Of a stretch of 64,000 nucleotides of DNA, positions 31,950 through 40,886 are shown piece by piece (within the stretch, counting starts at the first letter, position 1; every line of letters starts with the position of its first letter). Location of the stretch: the NCBI RefSeq assembly GCF_024972755.1, contig NZ_CP087724.1:1550001-1614000 (forward strand). The letters run 5' to 3'. The notes under the pieces are model-generated. The model did no database searches, was not told the origin of the DNA, and saw nothing but the letters and a program-made list of their open reading frames with translations. Source of the DNA: Halanaeroarchaeum sp. HSR-CO. Its GTDB lineage: Archaea > Halobacteriota > Halobacteria > Halobacteriales > Halobacteriaceae. The position numbers were made by a program, and so were the translations under genes.

Positions 31950-34250
31950 TTACAGTTCGGGAACGGTCAGGTGGAACGCGTCTCGGCGGTCCTCGACCAG
32001 ACAGAGATGATACCCGTTCTTTCTCGACACCTTCACGTAGCTCTGTCTGTCACTCCGACTGAAGAACCCGCCCGCACTGGCGGCGGCCTGGGCGCGTTCG
32101 AGGGCCCCTGGTTCGAAGTAACTCGCCGTCACGTAGAACGCACCGGCGAGTGATTCGACGGTCTCACCCAGGTCCGTCGCTCCCGTGACCAGACGGTCCA
32201 TCGAATCCTCCGGGACCGGATCGCGCGAATCGTTCATATCGGCGACGACGAGTGGTTCGCCCATCCGGTCGCGAATGACGACGTCGAACGCGTGCGTCGC
32301 GGTCTCACCGGACTCCGATTCGACGTCCACGGTTCCACCGAACTCGACGCGGTCGAACGCCGGAACGGCGTCGTAGACGTCTTGCAGACCGGAGGTGGCC
32401 CCCGAATCCACCAGTTCGTAGGGTAGTTCCCTGACCAGCCAATCGACGAACCGGTATCGACTCGAATCGTGGAGGAACCGCTGGAAGGGCGTCCCCTCGA
32501 CGGTCGTTTCTTCCGCGTCGAACTGCGTGTGATGGTCGAGTCGGAGGTTCTCGTTCACCGCCTCGGGGTCGACGGACGAATCCGCCAGCGAATCGAGGGT
32601 CGCCTTGCCTTTGGAATCGTATCTGATGAAGAGATTCGTTCCAGCCAGTGCATCTTCCGGGGTGATATCGGTGTCACTTGGCACAGTTGCCGCCGAACCC
32701 CCCTGCTCGGCAGACTCGAGTTTCGACTCGAGGGTCTCGAGACGATTTTGGAGTTCGGCGCGTTCTTCGCGAAGTTCGGCGACCGACGCGTCGAGTTCCT
32801 CCCGTTCCGACTCCGCCGCTGATAGCTCGGATTCCAGCGTCTCGATACGACGGTCACGCTTCTCGACGGCAGCTTCGAGTTGCTCGAGTTGGGCCGGATT
32901 CGCTTCGTTCGATGGCGTCGACTCGGCGGCGGTTGCGGATGAATCCGGTGCGCGGGTCTGTGTCGAGTCGGCACCTTTCGTCCTGGACCGCCCGCTCTCT
33001 TTAGCGCGAGTCGTCGACGACCCCGTCTTTGCCGCTCGACGACCACCCGTCTCCCCGCCGGGCGGTTGGGCTGTGGCGCTCTCTTCGGGGTCGAGGGCCG
33101 GAATCGATTTCGTCTTCCGCCATTGCGCCTCCTCTCGGAAGAGGTTCTGGTTCGTTTCTTCCTCGCGCTCCGATCGATCCTTTGCGGCCCACTCCCGCAC
33201 TGCGCGTTCGTGGTCCGTCATCGGTTCGGAGTCCGCCGATTCGACACCGTCCACCTGCGATTCCTGTACTCCTGGCGCCGACGGTTCGGAATCGGCAGTC
33301 GTGGATTCGATCTGCTCGGTCCCTGACGACCGCTCCTCCGTCCGTGTGGTCTCCGCAGAGGGCTCGTCTGAGTCCACGGAATCGATGTCTGCGGTCGGTT
33401 GTTCTGCGGTCGCCGTCTCAGCGTCCGCGGTCGATTCATGGGAAGTCGGCGGTCCGGCCGGATCCTCGTCTGACTCCGCCGCCTCTGCAGCGGCGTCGTC
33501 GGCTGGTTCCGCTTCCTCGACTGTCACCGGGCTCCCCGACGAGTCTGCCTGTTCGGGCTGTGTGGGTGCGTGGTCCGCTTTCTCGGTATCGTCGTCCGCA
33601 GTTCTGTGCTCGTCTTCCGGTTCGTCAGACGGCGTGGACGCGGTGGCAGTGCCAGCACGTCCGACCTCGGCGACGCCGCTCCCGGTCGAGGAGGACTCGT
33701 CCGTGTCCGGGAGGGGTGGGAGTTCGGTGATAGTCATCGAAACCTTCCGCACCTCGAAGACCCCGACTTCGTCGTTCGCCATCTCGAACGCCTCGTCTCC
33801 GACCTCAAGACGTTCGTTCTGCCCGATGAACGCGGTGCTCATCGACTTCCCTCCGTAATAGGTGACGTAGTAATCCCCGCTCAAAACGTTCTCGGAGAGT
33901 TCGAGATAGCCGGTGAAGTTCGCGTCACGTAGCGTCGCGTCTGCAGATTCGATCGACGTGTCGTTGGTGAAGTACTTCGCCTGTGTCTTCCCGCCGCGCT
34001 CCTGCATGGTGAACAGGAGCGGCAATGACGGATCCGGTGCCGTGTAGACGGTCCCATTCGTCTCTCGAAGGTCCTCGATATCGCCCTGGAAGACGCCGAT
34101 GACCCGACCGTTCAAGAAGAACGCCCAGGTGTCGTCGCCGATGACCGTTCCGGAGAAGTCGTCGTCCGCGAGTTCGTGGAGCTCGCGAACCCCCCCAGAG
34201 AACGGTCGAGCGTCCCAGGACTCGACCTGCTCGACCGTGCGTGATTGCAT
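31950..34250 (-). CDS. Large acidic coiled-coil protein (766 aa, DUF7527-like)
   Basis: N-terminal about 150 residues form a beta-rich domain (MQSRTVEQVESWDARPFSGG, FSGTVIGDDTWAFFLNGRVI) reminiscent of small sensor or GTPase-associated domains. Then comes a very long disordered Ser/Asp/Glu/Thr-rich linker (about 170-470), a coiled coil (LEQLEAAVEKRDRRIETLES...RAELQNRLETLE, about 480-550), and a C-terminal globular part with TNLFIRYDSKGKATLDSLAD and FFSRSDRQSYVKVSRKNGYH. There is no signal peptide or membrane segment. I recall a haloarchaeal family of this build (DUF7527), of unknown function. Possibly a cytoskeletal or signalling scaffold. Confidence 0.75.
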   Translation of the reverse strand: MQSRTVEQVESWDARPFSGGVRELHELADDDFSGTVIGDDTWAFFLNGRVIGVFQGDIEDLRETNGTVYTAPDPSLPLLFTMQERGGKTQAKYFTNDTSIESADATLRDANFTGYLELSENVLSGDYYVTYYGGKSMSTAFIGQNERLEVGDEAFEMANDEVGVFEVRKVSMTITELPPLPDTDESSSTGSGVAEVGRAGTATASTPSDEPEDEHRTADDDTEKADHAPTQPEQADSSGSPVTVEEAEPADDAAAEAAESDEDPAGPPTSHESTADAETATAEQPTADIDSVDSDEPSAETTRTEERSSGTEQIESTTADSEPSAPGVQESQVDGVESADSEPMTDHERAVREWAAKDRSEREEETNQNLFREEAQWRKTKSIPALDPEESATAQPPGGETGGRRAAKTGSSTTRAKESGRSRTKGADSTQTRAPDSSATAAESTPSNEANPAQLEQLEAAVEKRDRRIETLESELSAAESEREELDASVAELREERAELQNRLETLESKLESAEQGGSAATVPSDTDITPEDALAGTNLFIRYDSKGKATLDSLADSSVDPEAVNENLRLDHHTQFDAEETTVEGTPFQRFLHDSSRYRFVDWLVRELPYELVDSGATSGLQDVYDAVPAFDRVEFGGTVDVESESGETATHAFDVVIRDRMGEPLVVADMNDSRDPVPEDSMDRLVTGATDLGETVESLAGAFYVTASYFEPGALERAQAAASAGGFFSRSDRQSYVKVSRKNGYHLCLVEDRRDAFHLTVPEL

Positions 34251-34358
34251 ACGCGACCGAACGTCAGTTGGCCGTAAAAGACTTTCCGGGTGCTGTCTGA
34301 CAGGCGACCGTCGAGCGGCGTCTCGGCATCGCGACGTTGTCTGATCTCGAGGTGGACC

Positions 34359-34637
34359 TTACAGCTTCTGTGACGCGTCGTCGGCGAGTTCCGACATGCG
34401 CTTGCTGATGCGACCCGCACTCGAGAACTCGTCTTCGCTCATCGCCGCCGCGATGGCGTTGCCGAGCACGAAGACGGCGTGTTTGTGTTCGCTCTTCGAT
34501 TTGTGGACGTGACTCGGGTCGACATCGAGCTGTTCGTACGAATCGAAATCCGACGCCGAGATGTGGTCGAACTCGAGGAACTGGTCTTTGATTGAAACCA
34601 TCTCCTCGTGCAGGTCGAGGAGTTCGTCCTTGTGCAT
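34359..34637 (-). CDS. UPF0058 family protein
   Basis: A 92-residue archaeal protein starting MHKDELLDLHEEMVSIKDQF. The motif VHKSKSEHKHAVFVLGNAIA is the family hallmark; its His residues could bind metal. The C-terminal part (ISKRMSELADDA) is helical. The ATG used is where the family starts; a TATA-like CACTTAAACC on the minus strand lies about 30 bp upstream. Function is unknown across archaea. It is separated by 108 bp from the large coiled-coil gene. Confidence 0.9.
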   Translation of the reverse strand: MHKDELLDLHEEMVSIKDQFLEFDHISASDFDSYEQLDVDPSHVHKSKSEHKHAVFVLGNAIAAAMSEDEFSSAGRISKRMSELADDASQKL

Positions 34638-34883
34638 GTTGGGTATTCGTAGGGAACATCGAGGTTTAAGTGTTGTCCGCCAGTACCTCGCACGCAACAG
34701 CCCTGCACCGCTGTAGAACTGTGTAGTGCCGACCTGGCCACGCGATAGCTGCCTCGAATTGGGCCAGAAATGCAGCCGCGACTGGGACACGTCACCGTGA
34801 CGGCCTGCATCGCGATCCGGAGAAGGGGCGGTGTGACGGACCGCGAGTGAAGGGGATCGGGTCACATACGGCGGACGAACGCC
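34638..34883. other. Intergenic region between UPF0058 and RHH genes
   Basis: About 246 bp with no supported gene. Only the promoter of the UPF0058 gene (CACTTAAACC on the minus strand, around 34662) is recognisable. Confidence 0.5.
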
Positions 34884-35093
34884 TCAGAAGACGTATTCGT
34901 CGTCGTGTCCCATCATCCCCTCGTCCTCGAGGGAACCGTCCTCGTCGACGGGGCCACTCGTCTTGTAGGCACGGATGCCGGCCGACAGCAACTGTTCGAC
35001 GGCCTCCTCCTGGCTGACGAACTCTCCTTGTTCGACGAACTGGGCAATCTGCATCTCGATGTGGTCGGGGATGTTGACTTCCACCGTGGGCAT
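34884..35093 (-). CDS. Ribbon-helix-helix DNA-binding protein (DUF7120-like)
   Basis: A 69-residue protein starting MPTVEVNIPDHIEMQIAQFV. The beta strand TVEVNIP, helix HIEMQIAQFVEQG and helix SQEEAVEQLLSAGIRAY make a CopG-type RHH fold, with an acidic C-terminal tail ending DDEYVF. This is a typical haloarchaeal small transcription regulator. No toxin gene is adjacent. The upstream 167 bp separate it from the divergent sulfite-oxidase-like gene, which it might control. Confidence 0.85.
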   Translation of the reverse strand: MPTVEVNIPDHIEMQIAQFVEQGEFVSQEEAVEQLLSAGIRAYKTSGPVDEDGSLEDEGMMGHDDEYVF

Positions 35094-35260
35094 TTAACGG
35101 TCGGGGGTTGGCCCCCTCCCGTCTTAAGCCTGACGGGGTGAAATATCGACTTCGAGAACCACAGTCGACCTGTGGGGAGAATTTGTTCGTTCGAGAACAG
35201 CGGATGATTAACGCACGTGAGAATCGGCAGTCGGAAGTGACTCGCGACGTACCCGTGAAC

Positions 35261-35857
35261 ATGACCGTTCGGGACGTAACGGACCTCTACACGGAGTTCG
35301 GCGACGAACGGCTGCCGCCGGGACAACGGCGCACCGACGATTTCCTCATCTTCTCCATGGATGGGACGCCGTCGGTCGACGAGCGGTCCTGGCAGTTCGA
35401 GGTGTGGGGTGCCGTCGACGACGAACTGACACTCTCCCTAAAGGAATTCAAGGCGCTCCCCAGCGAGTCCCAGCGCCAGGATTTTCACTGCGTCACCGGC
35501 TGGAGCAAACTCGACTGTGTCTTCACCGGCATCCCCTTCACCGAGCTCGCGAACAGCGTCGGTGTCCACGACGATGCGGTCCACGTCCTGTTCCACGCAC
35601 GAGACGGGTACACGACGGATCTCCCGCTTGCGGACTGCCTTCGGGACGAGGTGCTGTTCGCCTGGAACGAGGACGGCGAGCCACTGGAACCGGCCCACGG
35701 CGGGCCGCTTCGAGTCGTCACCCCACACAAGTACGCCTACAAGGGTGCGAAGTGGATCACCGGGGTCGAATTTCTAACCGAACCCCGTCGTGGGTACTGG
35801 GAGAAGCGGGGCTACTCGGTGACCGCCGACCCCTGGGCCGAAGACCGATACAGTTAG
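35261..35857 (+). CDS. Sulfite-oxidase-like molybdopterin protein
   Basis: A 198-residue protein with the molybdopterin-binding fold of the sulfite oxidase/MsrP (YedY) family. LPPGQRRTDDFLIFSMDG leads into the domain; the Mo-ligand Cys is in DFHCVTGWSKLDC, and DGYTTDLPLADC and GGPLRVVTPHKYAYKGAKWI are typical. No Tat signal is present, so it probably acts in the cytoplasm. The heme or dimerisation domain of full sulfite oxidase is absent. The ATG MTVRDVTDLY was chosen; an earlier start would add a basic non-conserved stretch. It precedes the men operon by 32 bp. Confidence 0.9.
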   Translation: MTVRDVTDLYTEFGDERLPPGQRRTDDFLIFSMDGTPSVDERSWQFEVWGAVDDELTLSLKEFKALPSESQRQDFHCVTGWSKLDCVFTGIPFTELANSVGVHDDAVHVLFHARDGYTTDLPLADCLRDEVLFAWNEDGEPLEPAHGGPLRVVTPHKYAYKGAKWITGVEFLTEPRRGYWEKRGYSVTADPWAEDRYS

Positions 35858-35889
35858 CGTAAAGGCGCCGCTCCCCTTCCGGTGAACTA

Positions 35890-37257
35890 ATGGCATCGCG
35901 CGACGGGCAGGAAACGACGCAGACGGCGGCTCGACTCGTCAGTCGGTCGGTGTCCATCCCGCCGACGCCGCTCCGTGACGTCCTTCGAATGGACCGACCG
36001 ATACACGCAGCCTGGACCGCCCCGGGTGAACGGACCCTGGTCGCCAGCGGCGCAGCGACGACGGTCGCGACGGACGGGTCGGACCGATTCGCGACGATAC
36101 GAGACCGAGGAGCGAATGCGTTCGACACACTCGACACGACAGACGTCGCACGGGAGGCCCGGCCGCGGTTCATCGGTGGATTCGCCTTCCACGATAGACA
36201 CGACCGGGTCACACCCTGGCAGGAGTTCCCCGGCGCGTGGTTCGTCCTCCCGAAGGTCCAGGTCGTCCTTGGAGACGACGGTGGGTGGATCACGGTGACG
36301 GCGGATGCGAGCGATCGGACGACGACGGAGTTGGATACGCTAGCTGACTCCATTCGCGATGGTGTCCTCACGGCAGGACCGGTCGGGACTGCACCCGGGG
36401 TCGAATCCACCACGAGAGCCACGACCTACGACCAGTGGACCGACCAGCTCGACGGCGCCCTGGCACGGATCGAGAACGGCGAAATCGAGAAGGTGACGCT
36501 GGCACAGACGCTCCGTGCCGAACTCGGCGCTCCGTTCGCACTCGCAGGAACGCTCGAACGCCTCGGCGAGACCTATCCCGACTGCTTTCGCTTCTCGTTC
36601 AGGCCGGACGCCGACGAGTATCCCACCACGCCACCTGGCGAGGAACCGGCCGCTGCACCCACGTTCTTCGGCGCGTCTCCAGAGCGTCTCGTGACGAAAC
36701 AAGGGGAGTCACTCCTCACGGGCGCACTCGCGAGTACCGTGGGCCGCGGGGAGACGCCGGCAGAAGACGACAGACTGACCGCGACACTCGAGTCCGACGA
36801 GAAGTTCGAGCGCGAACACGAGGTGGTCGTCCAGAGTATCCACGATCAGTTGGCGCCGGTCGCCCGAAACGTCCGTCCCGGCGAGCGGTCGGTTCGGAAA
36901 CTCGACTCGGTCCAGCACCTCTACACGCCGGTCGAAGCCACGCCGATAGCCGAGCACGTCCTCGACCTCGTCGAGGCACTCCACCCGACCCCGGCGGTCG
37001 GCGGCCTTCCACCGTCGGTGGCTCTGGAGACGATCCGTCGTACCGAGGCGTTCGATCGCGGCTGGTACGCTGCTCCCGTCGGGTGGTTCGACGAGTCGGG
37101 CGATGGGACGTTCGCGGTCGGCATCCGGTCTGCGGTCGCCGCGGCGACGACGGCGACGCTGTTCGCCGGAAACGGTATCGTGGCCGACTCGAACCCACAC
37201 GCGGAGTGGGACGAAGTACAACTGAAATACGAACCCATCCTGGACGCCTTGCGATGA
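35890..37257 (+). CDS. menF: Isochorismate synthase
   Basis: This 455-residue enzyme converts chorismate to isochorismate, the first step of menaquinone synthesis. The chorismate-binding C-terminal half shows EIEKVTLAQTLRAEL, SFRFSFRPDADEY-like core, FFGASPERLV (active-site Glu), LTGALASTVGRGET, EREHEVVVQSIHDQL and AVGGLPPSVALETIRR, ending GWFDESGDGTFAVGIRSA. First gene of the men operon; its stop overlaps the menD ATG (ATGA). A short gap to the sulfite-oxidase-like gene leaves open whether the operon starts there. Confidence 0.96.
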   Translation: MASRDGQETTQTAARLVSRSVSIPPTPLRDVLRMDRPIHAAWTAPGERTLVASGAATTVATDGSDRFATIRDRGANAFDTLDTTDVAREARPRFIGGFAFHDRHDRVTPWQEFPGAWFVLPKVQVVLGDDGGWITVTADASDRTTTELDTLADSIRDGVLTAGPVGTAPGVESTTRATTYDQWTDQLDGALARIENGEIEKVTLAQTLRAELGAPFALAGTLERLGETYPDCFRFSFRPDADEYPTTPPGEEPAAAPTFFGASPERLVTKQGESLLTGALASTVGRGETPAEDDRLTATLESDEKFEREHEVVVQSIHDQLAPVARNVRPGERSVRKLDSVQHLYTPVEATPIAEHVLDLVEALHPTPAVGGLPPSVALETIRRTEAFDRGWYAAPVGWFDESGDGTFAVGIRSAVAAATTATLFAGNGIVADSNPHAEWDEVQLKYEPILDALR

Positions 37258-39011
37258 CGGCGCCGAATCGGAACACGCTGTGGGCACGGGCAATCGTCGA
37301 CGAACTCGCGAAGGGCGGTGTCGACGCGGTCGTGGTCGCACCGGGCAGCCGGTCGACACCCCTGACCGTGGCGGCCGCCAGAGACGACCGAATCACGGTC
37401 TACAACCACCCCGACGAGCGATCAGCGGCCTACTTCGCGCTCGGTCGGGCCAAGCGCACCGGCGACCCGACGCCATTGATCTGTACGTCCGGGACGGCCG
37501 CGGCGAACTTCCATCCCGCCGTGGTGGAGGGCGACCAATCTCGGACACCGATGATCCTGCTGACTGCAGACCGACCGCCGGAGCTCCGTGACTCCGGCGC
37601 CAATCAGACCATCGACCAGGTGGGGTTGTACGGGTCGGCAGTCAGAGACCAGACCGACCTCCCAGAACCCGAACCCGACGATAGAAAACTTCGCTCGTTG
37701 CGGACCACAATGAGTCGCGCACTCGCGACCTCGAAGGGGGCGCCTGCCGGTCCCGTCCACCTGAACGTTCCGTTCCGAAAGCCCCTCGAACCGGTCGCGG
37801 TTCCAGGAGACGTTCCAGACTCGTTTGCCAAAGAGCATCGACTCGCTGCCCGAGGCCGCGACGGCCCGTTCATCGCTCCCACCGTGGGTCGTCCCACCGT
37901 GACGGACGATGAACTGTCCGACCTCGAAGCGGCGATCGAGGGTGCCGACCGGGGTCTCATCGTCGCCGGTCCGGACGACACGCGCGGTGTGTCGGCGACG
38001 GCGATCGCCGATCTCGCTGCGGCGAGCGGATTCCCCGTGTTCGCCGACCCGCTCTCCGGGGTCAGATACGGTCCCCATCGACACCGGGCAACGATTCTGG
38101 GCTCGTACGATGGATTTCTGGACCAGTCCGCGTACGCGAACTGGTCGCTGCCCGACGTCGTCTTTCGATTCGGAGCCTCGCCGACCTCGAAGCCGCTTCG
38201 CTCCTTCCTCGCAGACACGGGGGGCCGTCAGTTCGTCGTGGACCCTGCGGCAGGGTGGCGAGAGGCGACGTTCACGGCGTCGGATCTCGTCGTCGCCGAT
38301 CCGAACCGCCTGGCCACCCAGTTGGCCGAGAGCGTCTCCAGGCCCGCGGCCCGTGAGTGGCACGAGTCGCTCCTCGCGGCCGCAGAACGGCACTGGGAGG
38401 CCGTCGAGGAGCGGGCCGATGATGCGCTGGAAGGTCGGTATCTCCAGCAGGTGGTCGCCGACGCCCCCGACCCCGCCACGCTCGTCGTCGGGAACAGTAT
38501 GCCAGTCCGCGACCTCGACCGGTTCGGCCGTCCACGGGACGCGGACCTCACCGTCGTCGGCAATCGAGGAGCGAGCGGTATCGACGGGACGACGAGTACG
38601 GCGCTGGGGGCGGGCAGTGCGACCGAGGACCCACTCGTGTACGTGACGGGCGATCTGAGCTATTTCCACGACATGAACGGCCTGCTCGCACTCGACAGAT
38701 TCGACTGCTCCGCGACCATCGTCGTGATCGACAACGACGGCGGCGGCATCTTCCACATGCTGCCCATCGAGGACCACGACCCACCGTTCACCGACCAATT
38801 CAAGACGCCCCACGGGATCGACCTCTCGGCGACCGAGGACCTCTACGGCCTGACCTTCGACGCGGTCGAGGACCTGGCGTCGTTCGCGTCGAGCTACCGC
38901 GAATCGCTCGATTCGCCGGGGACCGACGTCATCGCCGTGCGTACCGATGCCGAACGGAGTCACCGCCAGCGGGAGGCCATCAAGCGGGACGTCGTTCGGT
39001 CCCTCGCCTGA
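37254..39011 (+). CDS. menD: SEPHCHC synthase (MenD)
   Basis: A 585-residue thiamine-diphosphate enzyme that joins 2-oxoglutarate-derived succinyl semialdehyde to isochorismate. MTAPNRNTLWARAIVDELAK is followed by VVVAPGSRSTPLTVAA and the catalytic Glu region HPDERSAAYFALG. CTSGTAAANFHPAVVEG and LLTADRPPELRDSGANQTID are MenD signatures; the ThDP motif is GDLSYFHDMNGLLAL through IDNDGGGIFHMLPI. I used the ATG overlapping the menF stop rather than a much longer frame. Length is standard. Confidence 0.97.
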   Translation: MTAPNRNTLWARAIVDELAKGGVDAVVVAPGSRSTPLTVAAARDDRITVYNHPDERSAAYFALGRAKRTGDPTPLICTSGTAAANFHPAVVEGDQSRTPMILLTADRPPELRDSGANQTIDQVGLYGSAVRDQTDLPEPEPDDRKLRSLRTTMSRALATSKGAPAGPVHLNVPFRKPLEPVAVPGDVPDSFAKEHRLAARGRDGPFIAPTVGRPTVTDDELSDLEAAIEGADRGLIVAGPDDTRGVSATAIADLAAASGFPVFADPLSGVRYGPHRHRATILGSYDGFLDQSAYANWSLPDVVFRFGASPTSKPLRSFLADTGGRQFVVDPAAGWREATFTASDLVVADPNRLATQLAESVSRPAAREWHESLLAAAERHWEAVEERADDALEGRYLQQVVADAPDPATLVVGNSMPVRDLDRFGRPRDADLTVVGNRGASGIDGTTSTALGAGSATEDPLVYVTGDLSYFHDMNGLLALDRFDCSATIVVIDNDGGGIFHMLPIEDHDPPFTDQFKTPHGIDLSATEDLYGLTFDAVEDLASFASSYRESLDSPGTDVIAVRTDAERSHRQREAIKRDVVRSLA

Positions 39012-39060
39012 CCGGGCCCGAAAGGAACATATTTGGGGCCGCCGGAACCCATGTTCAGCA

Positions 39061-39957
39061 ATGGTTTCTGCACTCTTCGACCCGGAACGCTGGGAGACTG
39101 TCGACGCGTTCGATTTCCGGGATCTCACCTACCACCGGGCGACGGACGTCGGAGCCGTCCGGATCGCCTTCGACCGCCCGGCGGTCCGCAACGCCTTTCG
39201 TCCGGGGACCGTGGACGAACTCTACACCGCCCTCGACCACGCCAAACGCCAGACGGACGTCGGCGCCGTCATCCTGACCGGGAACGGGCCGTCGTCCAAG
39301 GACGGCGGCTGGGCCTTCTGCTCGGGAGGCGACCAGACCGTCAGGGGCGATTCCGGCTACGAATACGGTGACGGCGAAGACGGAGGGGCTGACCCGGGCA
39401 AGACCGGCCGCCTTCACATCCTCGAGGTCCAGCGACTCATCCGTCACATCCCGAAACCGGTCATCGCAGCGGTGCCCGGATGGGCGGTTGGCGGCGGACA
39501 CAGCCTCCACGTCGTGACCGATCTCACCGTCGCGAGCGAGGAGCACGCGAAGTTCCTCCAGACCGACCCCGACGTCGCGAGTTTCGACGCTGGCTTCGGG
39601 TCGGCCTACCTCGCGAAACAGATCGGCCAGAAGAAGGCTCGTGAGGTGTTCTTCCTCGGGAAAACCTACGACGCCGAGGAGGCAGCGGACATGGGAATGG
39701 TCAACGAGGCCGTCCCGCACGAACAAGTAGAGGACGTCGCCCTCGACTGGGCCGCGGAGATCACGTCGAAGAGCCCGACGGCCATCCGCATGCTCAAGTA
39801 CGGCTTCAACCTGACCGACGACGGGATGGTCGGCCAGCAGGTGTTCGCTGGCGAGGCGACTCGCCTCGCGTACATGACCGACGAGGCGAAGGAGGGACGC
39901 GAGGCGTTCGTCGAGAAGCGGGACCCGGAATTCGACGAGTTCCCCTGGCACTACTGA
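39061..39957 (+). CDS. menB: 1,4-dihydroxy-2-naphthoyl-CoA synthase
   Basis: This 298-residue crotonase-fold enzyme closes the naphthoquinone ring from o-succinylbenzoyl-CoA. The start MVSALFDPERWETVDAFDF fits the MenB N-terminus. RPAVRNAFRPGTVDELY and GGWAFCSGGDQTVRG are the active-site loops; IAAVPGWAVGGGHSLHVV is the oxyanion region, and the conserved DVASFDAGFGSAYLAKQIG follows. The C-terminal end FDEFPWHY is typical. 49 bp separate it from menD, the largest gap in the operon, and its stop overlaps the menA ATG by one base (TGATG). Confidence 0.97.
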   Translation: MVSALFDPERWETVDAFDFRDLTYHRATDVGAVRIAFDRPAVRNAFRPGTVDELYTALDHAKRQTDVGAVILTGNGPSSKDGGWAFCSGGDQTVRGDSGYEYGDGEDGGADPGKTGRLHILEVQRLIRHIPKPVIAAVPGWAVGGGHSLHVVTDLTVASEEHAKFLQTDPDVASFDAGFGSAYLAKQIGQKKAREVFFLGKTYDAEEAADMGMVNEAVPHEQVEDVALDWAAEITSKSPTAIRMLKYGFNLTDDGMVGQQVFAGEATRLAYMTDEAKEGREAFVEKRDPEFDEFPWHY

Positions 39958-40886
39958 TGACCGACGTTCAGCACCGCACGAAGGCCTGGCTCATGGCAGC
40001 CCGGCCACAGACGCTCCCCGCGGCCGCATCCCCGGTGATCGTCGGGACGGCAATGGCGTACAGCGCGGAGGTCTTCGCGCTTCTTCCCGCCCTCGCGGCG
40101 CTGGTCGGTGCCGAGTTGCTCCAGATCGCGACCAACTTCGCGAACGACTATTTCGATGCGGTGAAGGGCGCCGACACTGACGACAGGCAGGGATTCACCC
40201 GCGTGACGCAATCGGGATTGATCCCACCGGAACAGGTGAAGGTGGCCACCGCAGCGACGTTCGGACTCGCCTTCCTCGTGGGCATCTACCTGGTCGTCGT
40301 CGGCGGGCTTCCGATCGTCGTCATCGGGCTCGCGAGCATCCTCGCCGGCATCACCTACACCGGCGGCCCGTACCCCTTCGGGTACCACGGTCTCGGAGAC
40401 CTGTTCGTGTTCGTCTTCTTCGGACTGATCGCCGTCACCGGCACCTACTACGTACAGGCCGCGTCCTTCGTCGCCGGCGCGTTCCCGCTCTGGATGCCCC
40501 CTGGGACCATCACCGTCGACGTCCTCGTCGCCAGCCTCCCGATGGCCGCGCTCTCGACGGCCATCCTCGTCGTCAACAACGTCCGCGACCTGGAGACCGA
40601 CCGAGCGACGGGGAAGATCACGCTCGCCGTCCGACTCGGCTACCGCGGGAGTCGACTCGAGTTCCTCTGGCTGCTGGCACTGGCGTACCTCGTCCCCGGG
40701 TTCTTCGTCCTCGCGGGGTATGGGGTCACGTCGCTCCTTCCACTGCTGAGCCTCCCGTTCGCCGCCAGGGTCTGGCGGACGGTCAGCACCGAGACGTCGG
40801 GTGAGGCGCTGAACCCGGCACTCGAGGACACGGGGAAACTGCTCGCCATCTACGCCGTGCTCTTCGCCATCGGGGTCGTGATATGA
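39957..40886 (+). CDS. menA: 1,4-dihydroxy-2-naphthoate polyprenyltransferase
   Basis: A 309-residue membrane UbiA-family enzyme that attaches the polyprenyl tail, the membrane step of menaquinone synthesis. About eight to nine hydrophobic helices are visible. Asp-rich motifs include NFANDYFDAVKGADTDDRQG and NNVRDLETDRATGKITLAVR, which bind the Mg-diphosphate. The start MTDVQHRTKAWLMAARPQTL is family-like. It overlaps menC (ATGA). Product would be a long-chain methylmenaquinone precursor; the methylating MenG is not in the window. Confidence 0.95.
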   Translation: MTDVQHRTKAWLMAARPQTLPAAASPVIVGTAMAYSAEVFALLPALAALVGAELLQIATNFANDYFDAVKGADTDDRQGFTRVTQSGLIPPEQVKVATAATFGLAFLVGIYLVVVGGLPIVVIGLASILAGITYTGGPYPFGYHGLGDLFVFVFFGLIAVTGTYYVQAASFVAGAFPLWMPPGTITVDVLVASLPMAALSTAILVVNNVRDLETDRATGKITLAVRLGYRGSRLEFLWLLALAYLVPGFFVLAGYGVTSLLPLLSLPFAARVWRTVSTETSGEALNPALEDTGKLLAIYAVLFAIGVVI

